A stretch of DNA of 10,146 nt from JAGXIT01 sp964393815. GTDB taxonomy: Bacteria > Patescibacteriota > Saccharimonadia > Saccharimonadales > UBA4665. The translations under genes were made by a program, and so were the position numbers. This document shows, one piece after another, positions 1-7,000 of the stretch; positions within the stretch are counted from its first letter, which is position 1; the number at the start of each line of letters is the position of its first letter. The notes under the pieces are model-generated. The model searched no databases and had not been told where the DNA came from. It worked only from the letters and a program-made list of their open reading frames with translations. Location: the NCBI GenBank assembly GCA_964393815.1, contig CAYMUP010000032.1, forward strand, positions 1 to 10,146, read 5' to 3'.

Positions 1-20
1 AACCGCCATTACTGGCGGTT
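1..20 (-). terminator. Perfect hairpin, possible terminator stem
   Basis: AACCGCCA pairs perfectly with TGGCGGTT around a TTAC loop. Read on the minus strand it lies downstream of the 177-aa gene and of the 125-162 box, in the same order as the box and terminator hairpin of the three-gene operon. Any T-tract on the minus strand would fall outside the window, so termination is inferred from stem and position only. Confidence 0.4.
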
Positions 21-124
21 CCAACATTTTGTACTTGGTAATCAGCACATTGTTTCTTGGCGGACCAAGGAGAGAAGTTGTAGCAGGTCTAGGAACTAGG
101 TCTGCGCTTTTCTCTGCTTGGTCT

Positions 125-162
125 GGCTCACCACAATAGAGGAAGTTATAACCTTGATCAAA
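125..162 (-). repeat. Diverged 3'-flanking box, copy 1
   Basis: The plus strand reads GGCTCACCACAATAGAGG followed by AAGTTATAACC. It matches 1711-1748 at about 30 of 38 positions without gaps. Each copy sits between a minus-strand gene stop and a hairpin (here the stop at 224 and the hairpin at 1-20). Function is unknown; it could be a 3'-UTR element or a relic of a duplicated gene end. Confidence 0.5.
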
Positions 163-223
163 ACCGATTTAGCCCTGCTTGCTGCTTGATTTTATACGTT
201 AAAACGTAACTGCTAGGCCCTCA

Positions 224-757
224 CTAACGTAAGTTCGCTTGACCTAGCTTATTTAGGAGTGACTTAAGTTCGTCGTGTTCTATATTGTCAGTGTCAATCT
301 GCGCATCATGAGCAATCATAAAACCTTGCAGTAGTCGCTGGGCTTCAGTTATATCTTTACGCTTTAAGAACTTTATAGTTTGCGTATTGTTCAGAAAGTG
401 CTGCGATGTAAGAGTAATTGAGCCGAAAAGTGGTCCTATATCAGCCTCAACATTCCCCAAGTCCTTCAGTTTGATGCTAACGGTTTGCGATGCCCCAAAC
501 ATAGTGTTGTGGACGACTGTTAACTTTTGTCGGTCAATTTTTAAGGTGTCCGCAATCAGAACGAAGGGAAAAACAGTGCGAACGGAAAGAAGGTTATCTT
601 CAGCACCGCCAACGAGCTCCACTAAACTCGCTGTATGTTTTTGACGGCTTATCTTCAGTCGTTCTAGTGGAGAAGTGGTAACGTCTTTTTTATCCTGTTC
701 TTCAATAAAACGAGATAACGTAAATTTCCCGAGGACTAATTCCGCATAATTACCCAT
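224..757 (-). CDS. Hypothetical protein with PH-domain-like core
   Basis: This is a 177-aa soluble protein with no signal peptide or membrane segment. Residues about 57-147 alternate short beta-strand-like segments (VRTVFPFVLIADTLKI, KLTVVHN, SITLTS, TIKFL) and end in a helix containing LLQGFMIAH. This pattern is like bacterial PH-type domains, and I recall it as frequent in small hypothetical proteins of Patescibacteria; both points are from memory, not a search. The C-terminal 30 residues are acidic and helical. The start is supported by GAGG at 764-767, 6 nt upstream. It overlaps the stop of the 106-aa gene by 8 nt, so the two are probably translationally coupled. Function is unknown; PH-like folds usually bind a partner or lipid. 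Confidence 0.8.
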   Translation of the reverse strand: MGNYAELVLGKFTLSRFIEEQDKKDVTTSPLERLKISRQKHTASLVELVGGAEDNLLSVRTVFPFVLIADTLKIDRQKLTVVHNTMFGASQTVSIKLKDLGNVEADIGPLFGSITLTSQHFLNNTQTIKFLKRKDITEAQRLLQGFMIAHDAQIDTDNIEHDELKSLLNKLGQANLR

Positions 758-1070
758 ATCTAGCCTCAGGTTTCACTTTTAACTGTTTAGGCTTCTTAAT
801 TGCCTTACGGCCTCTATCTTTCGGCATAATTTTCTCCCTATTCCCCTTAAATATCTCTTCGGACTTATTACGTGATTTTCCAGCTCCGTTACTTCGGTGT
901 ATAAAGAGCTGGGCTTCTTTCATCATGGCATTATCGGTAGTATTCAAATCATCAAATATGTTGGACTTGTTATGCAACTTATCTGATGGTTCAGGCTGTT
1001 CGCTTAGATACTGCCGATACTTCTTCGCAAAGGATAATTTTTGTTTCTTATTCGGTGTAATGCCGTGCAT
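750..1070 (-). CDS. Small basic hypothetical protein
   Basis: This 106-aa lysine/arginine-rich protein has no recognised domain. The start is well supported: a near-consensus SD, AAGGAGGT, at 1075-1082 sits 4 nt before the ATG. The middle (residues 38-50) is acidic and Asn/Thr-rich, and the last 25 residues are strongly basic and probably disordered, suggesting RNA, DNA or acidic-partner binding (inference). A second start is possible at Met82 (825-827), where AGGGAG at 834-839 sits 6 nt upstream; it would give a 25-aa basic peptide. The stop overlaps the next gene's ATG by 8 nt. A stable hairpin separates it from the 47-aa gene upstream. The gene is likely real given SD strength and coupling. 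Confidence 0.7.
   Translation of the reverse strand: MHGITPNKKQKLSFAKKYRQYLSEQPEPSDKLHNKSNIFDDLNTTDNAMMKEAQLFIHRSNGAGKSRNKSEEIFKGNREKIMPKDRGRKAIKKPKQLKVKPEARYG
825..827 (-). promoter_or_regulatory. Candidate internal start codon with its own SD
   Basis: Codon 82 of the 106-aa gene is an ATG preceded at 6 nt by AGGGAG (834-839). It would start an in-frame peptide, MPKDRGRKAIKKPKQ and ten more residues, sharing the stop at 750. Whether ribosomes use it cannot be told from sequence. Confidence 0.3.
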
Positions 1071-1086
1071 TGAGACCTCCTTCGAA

Positions 1087-1127
1087 ACAAGGCCTAAGGC
1101 TCCGCATACACGAAGCCCTAGGCTTGT
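1087..1127 (-). terminator. Strong intercistronic hairpin, possible attenuator
   Basis: Bases 1127-1111 pair with 1104-1087 on the minus strand in a 17-bp stem with one bulged C and two G-U pairs, around a 6-nt loop. The stem begins five bases after the 47-aa gene's stop and is followed by the weak T-rich run TTC. It could terminate part of transcription, or shield the 3' end of the upstream message, before the 106-aa gene's SD at 1075-1082. The poor T-tract makes full termination unlikely. Confidence 0.55.
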
Positions 1128-1132
1128 GCTTA

Positions 1133-1276
1133 CTACTTAGCTTCTGATGGAGCTGGTGTTGCCGGCTGCTCTGAAGGCTTTGTATCTTCTTTTACCGGCT
1201 CATTTTCAGTTCTTATATACTGTGAGTTCGGAACTTTAGATTGTTCTTTGTTTTTAAAGGTTGCAAATACTGACAT
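1133..1276 (-). CDS. Small 47-aa proline/acid-rich protein
   Basis: This short minus-strand gene begins MSVFATFKNKEQSK, continues with a polar stretch and ends in a Pro/Glu/Ala/Lys-rich tail finishing in SEAK. AAAGGA at 1284-1289 lies 7 nt upstream, a good SD for the ATG at 1274-1276. There is no membrane segment, and the C-terminal half should be disordered. It is followed by the 1087-1127 hairpin and then the 106-aa gene in the same direction, so all three could be one transcript with an attenuated distal part. No family is recognised. The SD and the hairpin right after the stop support a real gene, but a chance ORF of this length cannot be excluded. Confidence 0.5.
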   Translation of the reverse strand: MSVFATFKNKEQSKVPNSQYIRTENEPVKEDTKPSEQPATPAPSEAK

Positions 1277-1661
1277 AATTATGTCCTTTCGTAAAAAATT
1301 GTTATTAGCTGTTTGAGTTAGGCCAATGACAATCTTTACGTTTGCTCCCTACGAGTTATTTAGTGTTGCAAAAGGTCTATCTACTACTAACTATACTCTT
1401 ATGTTTGACAATCACCTAATCTCATATTATGACATAAAAGTAGTCCTGCTTTTATACGCTCTTGGCAATAAATACGAATATCGCACAGACATTATGTAAG
1501 TTTAAGCAGATACTGATATACGTGCGTGGGATAATTGACCTTACAAGCCACCCATTTGTTATACAAAGCACACAAAGTCACGCTTTTTTAGCTGGACTCT
1601 TAGTTTAAACGAATAAAGCCACAGCCAACCGCGATTCTAACATTGTCCATAATGCTCACCC
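1277..1661. other. Intergenic region between two minus-strand units
   Basis: No ORF of convincing length or SD is found on either strand. It must contain the promoter for the 47-aa gene, but I cannot choose one: minus-strand TATAGT and TAATAA boxes exist without a well-spaced -35. A plus-strand TTGACA at 1405-1410 is followed by TATTAT after only 14 nt and leads to no gene. No tRNA or convincing structured RNA was seen. Confidence 0.5.
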
Positions 1662-1692
1662 AAGATAAAAACAGAGGTCTATAACCTCTGTT
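1662..1692 (-). terminator. Intrinsic terminator of the three-gene operon
   Basis: On the minus strand AACAGAGGT pairs perfectly with ACCTCTGTT (1692-1684 with 1678-1670) around a 5-nt loop, followed by TTTTTATCTT. It lies about 90 nt after the stop of the 339-aa gene and is a textbook Rho-independent terminator. On the plus strand the stem is followed only by AATTTT, so opposite-direction activity would be weak. Confidence 0.85.
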
Positions 1693-1710
1693 AATTTTGG
1701 TTCTAACCTT

Positions 1711-1748
1711 GGCTCACAACGATAGAGGAAGTCATAACTATAATTAAA
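1711..1748 (-). repeat. Diverged 3'-flanking box, copy 2
   Basis: The plus strand reads GGCTCACAACGATAGAGG followed by AAGTCATAACT, matching 125-162 at about 30 of 38 positions. It sits between the stop of the 339-aa gene (1782) and the terminator stem (1670-1692), the same order as copy 1. Conservation is concentrated in GGCTCAC and ATAGAGGAAGT. Confidence 0.5.
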
Positions 1749-1781
1749 GGTGATATATTGTCTCTATCTTCTTAGACTGGG

Positions 1782-2801
1782 TTAATAAATCATCCACTTC
1801 AACTGATCTGGCTGATTTTCCACAATAGTGTAGTCTTGAACTTTAGCAATTGTCTCAGACATGTGCTTATTTGGATGGCTTGAGTTAGCTCGCTTAAGAA
1901 TAGCTTCGGCCGACTCTGAAATCCATGAAGGGTCTAGATTTCCTAATTTTATAGCAACTTGAATCATTTTTGGGGCATCTTCTTCGTGCCAATCGCTTAC
2001 TTGATTCCGGGCTAACTCGTATAGGTATTCAATAAAAAGGCTGGTAGCGATTTTTGCATACTTGGTTTTACTTTTATCACTTGTGTTATTCTTTAGCTCT
2101 CTCATGAGATGCATACCTCTTGCAAAAAGAATATCACTATAACCATTCATTATCAGATCAGCTTGACTTTTAGCCACCACCGCAACCGCTTCCAGTGCCT
2201 CTTCATTCAGTACGCCCCATCCATAATCCCAGAATGTAAAACCGCCCTCAAAAGATTGATTACGAATGACTGCACAACAATCGTATGCCTCTGAGATGTA
2301 CAGAAAACACCGTCCATAGTTGTTATCCAACTTATTATCTTGAATCGTTTGCAGTACAGATTTGAGCCGTTCTACTTGCTGTGCTTTTTCGTAATAATCG
2401 CTTGAAATGGAGTCTAGCTTTTCAATATCTTTTTCCGTGAAGAACATTCCTTTGCGTACGACCATCTTTTCACCACATGCAGGACACTTTCTTGCTCGTG
2501 ATGCACTGAAAGGATGAACCACGCCACAATAAGGACACGTATTAGAGTCAGCCTTGGGTGATATTTGCTTCAATAAGCGTTCAGTAATATCTACACCGTA
2601 AGCGTATTCTTTAGACTGAGCATTGTAGAACGGCAACAGAATATCATTATGGTGTTTGATTCTTGCATCGAAAGCAGGGTTCTTAGGCTGACTACTGAAT
2701 CCATTAACGTAATTCTTGCCATCAACGGTTACGGAAACTTCAAATGTGGGAGATGTATTGGTGTTCTGTTGAGGAGTCTTAAATAAGTCGAAAAATCCCA
2801 T
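1782..2801 (-). CDS. Zinc-ribbon protein of unknown function, third gene of the operon
   Basis: This 339-aa soluble protein has no signal peptide or membrane segment. Residues 1-85 are a short N-terminal region starting MGFFDLFK, with a possible beta-rich part (EVSVTVDGKNYVNG). A zinc ribbon follows, with ligands Cys89-Cys92 (CPYC) and Cys106-Cys109 (CPAC). After residue 120 it is mainly helical, with charged repeats and extra cysteines (165, 175, 176). No catalytic motif or named family is recognised. The start lies only 4 nt after the stop of the DUF2130-type gene; AGGA at 2813-2816 is a weak SD at 11 nt, so translation probably depends on coupling. Position suggests a dedicated partner of the helicase and nuclease proteins, perhaps for nucleic-acid or protein contact (inference). 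Confidence 0.85.
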   Translation of the reverse strand: MGFFDLFKTPQQNTNTSPTFEVSVTVDGKNYVNGFSSQPKNPAFDARIKHHNDILLPFYNAQSKEYAYGVDITERLLKQISPKADSNTCPYCGVVHPFSASRARKCPACGEKMVVRKGMFFTEKDIEKLDSISSDYYEKAQQVERLKSVLQTIQDNKLDNNYGRCFLYISEAYDCCAVIRNQSFEGGFTFWDYGWGVLNEEALEAVAVVAKSQADLIMNGYSDILFARGMHLMRELKNNTSDKSKTKYAKIATSLFIEYLYELARNQVSDWHEEDAPKMIQVAIKLGNLDPSWISESAEAILKRANSSHPNKHMSETIAKVQDYTIVENQPDQLKWMIY

Positions 2802-2805
2802 GCTT

Positions 2806-4077
2806 TTATTTTTCCTGTTCCTTCAAACGCTCAGCAACCGAAGGGGCATTTTTCGTTAGTCGTTTGACTGTTAGGTCATCGATCTTATTCTCAGCTGTCA
2901 GTAGATGCTTGTCTGACATCATTAAAGCATCTCTTGCTTTCTCTAAGTCTTTGATTGCTTTGTTGATTTGCTCAATACCCTCAGCATGCTTGTTGCCTGC
3001 ATTCTTCATGACCTTGAGCCAGCCGCCCTTCCATGATTCCATGTTGTCCACGAAATTTTCAATTTCTATGTTGCTATTCTTAGCAACCATCAATTGCCGT
3101 CTATCTTCAGCAGACTTCATGCTCTGTTCTTTAAGTAGTGATGTCAAAGGCAAGAAGAACTGAGGCCTGATTACGAACATCCTATCGTACTTGTATGAAA
3201 CATTTACAATACCTTGATTGTACAACTCGTTGTCTGCCTCCAGGGTTGTTACTAAGATTGCGTATTCACAACTCTTCTTTTTACGATCATCATCGAGCTT
3301 TTTCAAATGACTTTCAACGGTCTTCTTATTAACAGACGTATCTTGCTCGTCCTTCATTTCAAACATGATTGATATGATCTCTGCACCATCTTTCGATTCG
3401 TAATCACGGTATATATAATCGCCCTTAGTACCTTCAATAGCTTCGTTATCTTTCTCAAAGTATGCAAATGGGAACATGCCCATACGGACATTATTGAATG
3501 CATTCTGACAGTGTTGCTCAAGGTTTTCGCCTAGCAATTTTACCGTAAGCTTAGCCTTTAAGTCCTTTAGCCGCTCAATCGACTCATCGCGATCTTTAAT
3601 TTGCGTTTCATACTTATCTTTGAGTGAGGTTTCCATCCTTTGCTTATCTAACTTTTCGTTTGTAAGCTGTATTTTGAGCTCATCACGCTCTTGTTCTGCA
3701 GATTTTACGGCCTTAGTAACGGCTAGCTCGCTCTCAATATTTTTGGCTTCTAATTTCGCTTTCAGCTCAGCTAGCTCTGAATCCTTTTTTGATAAATCAG
3801 CTTGCATAGAACTTCTTGTTTGGGCTTCAAGTAATTTTGCTTCATCATCTTTCTCTTTAATTTTTGCTTGCAGCTTTGAAATCTCTGCATCTTTTGCTGC
3901 TGTAGTATCCTTTAGCGAGCTTTCTGACTCAAGCTGTGCTATCTTAACTGCATTTTCTACTTGTTCGTGTACTGCATTCTCGAACTCATGATCACGGATT
4001 TGCTTAACAATATCTGCAAAACTAGCTTCATCAACCTTGAACTTCTCGCCACATTTCGGACATTTAATATCATTCAT
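2806..4077 (-). CDS. DUF2130-type coiled-coil protein with nuclease-like core
   Basis: The 423-aa protein opens with MNDIKCPKCGEKFKVDEASFAD, a single CxxC zinc-binding start (Cys6, Cys9) typical of DUF2130 proteins. Residues about 30-175 form a long charged coiled coil. Residues about 183-315 form the conserved core: LLGENLEQH with Glu185, KGDYIYRD with Asp220, FEMKDE with Glu240 and Lys242, then HLKKLDDDR and a hydrophobic strand YAILVTT. The spaced Asp...Glu-x-Lys set fits a PD-(D/E)XK nuclease-like fold, though activity is not established by sequence. A second helical segment (about 355-423) ends the protein. GAGAGG at 4084-4089, 6 nt before the ATG, is a fair SD. It starts 16 nt after the helicase stop, so the two are co-transcribed. 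The family assignment is from memory of its N-terminal signature and is quite secure. Confidence 0.9.
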   Translation of the reverse strand: MNDIKCPKCGEKFKVDEASFADIVKQIRDHEFENAVHEQVENAVKIAQLESESSLKDTTAAKDAEISKLQAKIKEKDDEAKLLEAQTRSSMQADLSKKDSELAELKAKLEAKNIESELAVTKAVKSAEQERDELKIQLTNEKLDKQRMETSLKDKYETQIKDRDESIERLKDLKAKLTVKLLGENLEQHCQNAFNNVRMGMFPFAYFEKDNEAIEGTKGDYIYRDYESKDGAEIISIMFEMKDEQDTSVNKKTVESHLKKLDDDRKKKSCEYAILVTTLEADNELYNQGIVNVSYKYDRMFVIRPQFFLPLTSLLKEQSMKSAEDRRQLMVAKNSNIEIENFVDNMESWKGGWLKVMKNAGNKHAEGIEQINKAIKDLEKARDALMMSDKHLLTAENKIDDLTVKRLTKNAPSVAERLKEQEK

Positions 4078-4093
4078 GCTTAACCTCTCAAAA

Positions 4094-7000
4094 TCACTTA
4101 AACTCTACAACTCTATCCCGACGATACTTGATCGGATATTCTTTATCTTCTTGCATAGCGTGAATATATGTATCGTCGAAATCTTTCACATCAAGCGTAC
4201 GCCAGTAATTCGAGCTTCCTGCACGCATAGATTGATACCTGATCTGTATTTTGCCATTACGATGCTGCTGCAAGTATGCGGTCAATTTCGCCTGATCAAC
4301 TTCACGATGTCCTACTGTAAATTTTGAAACTTCTTTTTTGGCTGCTTCAGATTTTTTTGTAACTGGCTTGGATTTAGTAGTGCTTATGGGTTTCTGATTC
4401 ATTCCTTGAAGCTTTGAAGCTATGTAAGTTACATTTTCTTCCCCATATACTGGTACTACGAAAGAATTGCCTTTGCTCCATGCCTTGCCAGCATTTATAC
4501 CAACTTTTGATAGAATTTGGCTTACTTTGTCGGCCTCTGATTCGCTCTTAACCCTAAATCGAGCTTCCCAACCTTTACTAGAATTATTTGGGTCTGCTTC
4601 TCGGATAGCAACTGATTGACTCTGTAGCCACGTAGTAAAGTTGTTAGGTTTTGCTGTTTGAACTGGGGCTTTCTTTTCCAGTGGTACATATTCTAGCTCT
4701 GGCATAGCTGCAACAGGCTTAGGTGCGGGTTCATCGCTGTTTTTCGCTGGAGCCTTACGCCCAAAGCGTGATGTAGGTTGAGCCGCTGCACTGGCTTTAA
4801 GAGCTTCTACAAAATCCAACGGCACTTCTACTGCTACTGGAACGTATGTAGGCTCATTAGTGACAGTCTTTTCTTCACTAACAGATTTAGCCTGCTTCAT
4901 GTACTTTTGAACGTAATCAAATAACTCCTGCTTCTGCTTAGATTCTTCTTCAAGCCACTCTGAATAGATGATGCGGTAGAACCGCCACCCTGCTGTTTCT
5001 AGTACAAATTGCCGTTCGTAATCATTTGCTACACGAACCTGACCGTCACCCATTTCAAAGTGTGTTGGTCCGTCACACTCGATAGCAAGCTTCTTGCCAG
5101 TCTCGATACTTCTTATTACGAGGTCAATTTTGAAGCCACAACTCTCTACTTGAGTGGTGAGCGTGTATTTACTGGGGTCTAATTTACTGAATAGAAAATC
5201 ATAAACATTTTCTTCAAATTTCGAGTCAAAGTGTTGCTCAGTCTTGGCTAGACGTTTTACATGACCATGCTCTTCAACGTATTCGAGATAACGCTTTATC
5301 CAAATGCCTTCAGGCCAGAGATTGGGTGCTATTGAGGTTACGCAATGCACTTGCAATCTAGCACGGCTAAAAGCAACATTCACACGACCTTCAGCTATTT
5401 CTTTATTAAGCTCGCCACCCTCACCCGTCATTCTAATGTAGCGGGTCTTCTCCTTCGGCGACTTAATAACAAACGAGTAGATGATTATATCTCGCTCATC
5501 ACCTTGGATGCCCTCTATAGTTGCTACTTTAATCGTATCATCGGTTATAACCCTGCGAAGCAATTCGGCTTGCTCATTGAAAAACGTCAGTATGGCAATA
5601 GATTTATCTGCTGTTCTTGGGTCTGATTTTATATTAGGTAATAGCACGTCACGGATATATACCGCTTCGGTCACATTGGTTTTTTCCGATAATTCGACTG
5701 CTGGATTTGGTGCAACTAAATGATTCGTGAGAACACGCCCTTCTTTTGTAGCAAGAATATCGTCATTAACCACTTGTAACCTACGTCCACGAGGTTCGTA
5801 GAAATTTTCATTTGAGAAACCGATAAGCTCTATCGGTGAACGATAGTGATTCCGCAATACAGTAGTCTGGAAGCCTGCTAATTTTGCAATATCCATGACA
5901 GACTTTACTGAGTCTTCACTAGCTTTAATCTGTAGGTCTTCAGGTATTTTGTGCTTGCTTGCAAGTGCTTCAAGACGTTCGTTTGATTTGAATGCAGTAG
6001 TGGTGTCACGCATCTGTAGCGTGTCGCCAAACAAGATCGTATGCTTTGCACGATACATTGCCGGAAGTGCATAAGAGATGTTGCATTGAGATGCTTCATC
6101 AATAATTACATAGTCAAAGATGTTCTGCTCAAGTGGCAATACTCTTGAAGCGTCATCTAAGCCCATCATCCAGATTGGAATAATTCCTGACATCGCTTCA
6201 AAATTCTCAGGATTAGATTTTAATGAATCGAATGTCTTGTATGCCTTCTTGGATTTACTTAATTTACGCCCAATGCTTTCAAGGGAAGCTCGATACTGCT
6301 TTACTTGCTTAAACTCCTCAACCCGACGCGATAAACGGTTTTTAAGATAATCCCGAATTAGTGATTTGTATACAGCTTTCTCTCGGATAATCTCTTCGTT
6401 GATAAGATTCGGATTTAAAATTTTGAAGTTATTTAATTGAGTTGTTAATTCATATCGTCGAGCAATATACTCGAACACGCTCTCACCATTTTGCTCTACA
6501 AGTGCTTCAATCCTTCCCATGTCTTCAGCGGCAAGTTGCCACTGAGTGAGCTGCTCACTAAGCTTTCCTAGTAGTGCCTGCACTTCACTGAGTTCATTTA
6601 TTTTTGCTGACAATGACCGACCAATTTCGTCAGCCTTTTGACTATGCTCCGTAAAACGCTCATCTAACTTATCTTTCGCATTGAAGTACGCAGCAATTTC
6701 TTTAAGCTGCATAAAGCGTTTTGTCTTTGTGTTCTCTGAAAATACAATTTCACGAAGCGATTCATACATCTCTCTTGGCAACGCTTCAATTGCTGTATTT
6801 AACTCTTTGCTCAACTTCATGTTATTGAGCTTGCTCTTAATAAAGTTACTCTTTCGATCTGTAGCGTGTGTTTCAAAGCTTTCAAGAAGCCTGTGCATCA
6901 TATCGGCTACGTCAGCATATGATAGTCCTCGCAGCAATTCAGACTCATCAGAAATCCACGTATAGCTGGTCTTCTCAGCAAATTGCTTAGCGATTGCTGT

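Larger units (their letters stand above)
1..223. other. Gene-free stretch downstream of the 177-aa gene
   Basis: No convincing gene lies here. On the minus strand a reading frame stays open from 168 to the window edge (56 codons), but it begins after a TAA with no start codon or SD. The stretch holds a perfect 8-bp hairpin at 1-20 and the first copy (125-162) of a box repeated at 1711-1748. I see no tRNA T-arm signature. Confidence 0.6.

Noticed and set aside
1..168. Open minus-strand frame of 56 codons reaching the window edge
   Set aside because: It follows a TAA without start codon or SD, and the similarity to the second copy is better seen at nucleotide level; treated as non-coding.
1405..1430. 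Plus-strand promoter TTGACA with TATTAT
   Set aside because: Spacing is only 14 nt and no plus-strand gene or convincing RNA follows.
3620..3991. Plus-strand ORF of 123 codons, Ser/Phe-rich
   Set aside because: It is the antisense of the DUF2130-type protein's coiled coil; composition is that of a shadow frame and it has no SD.
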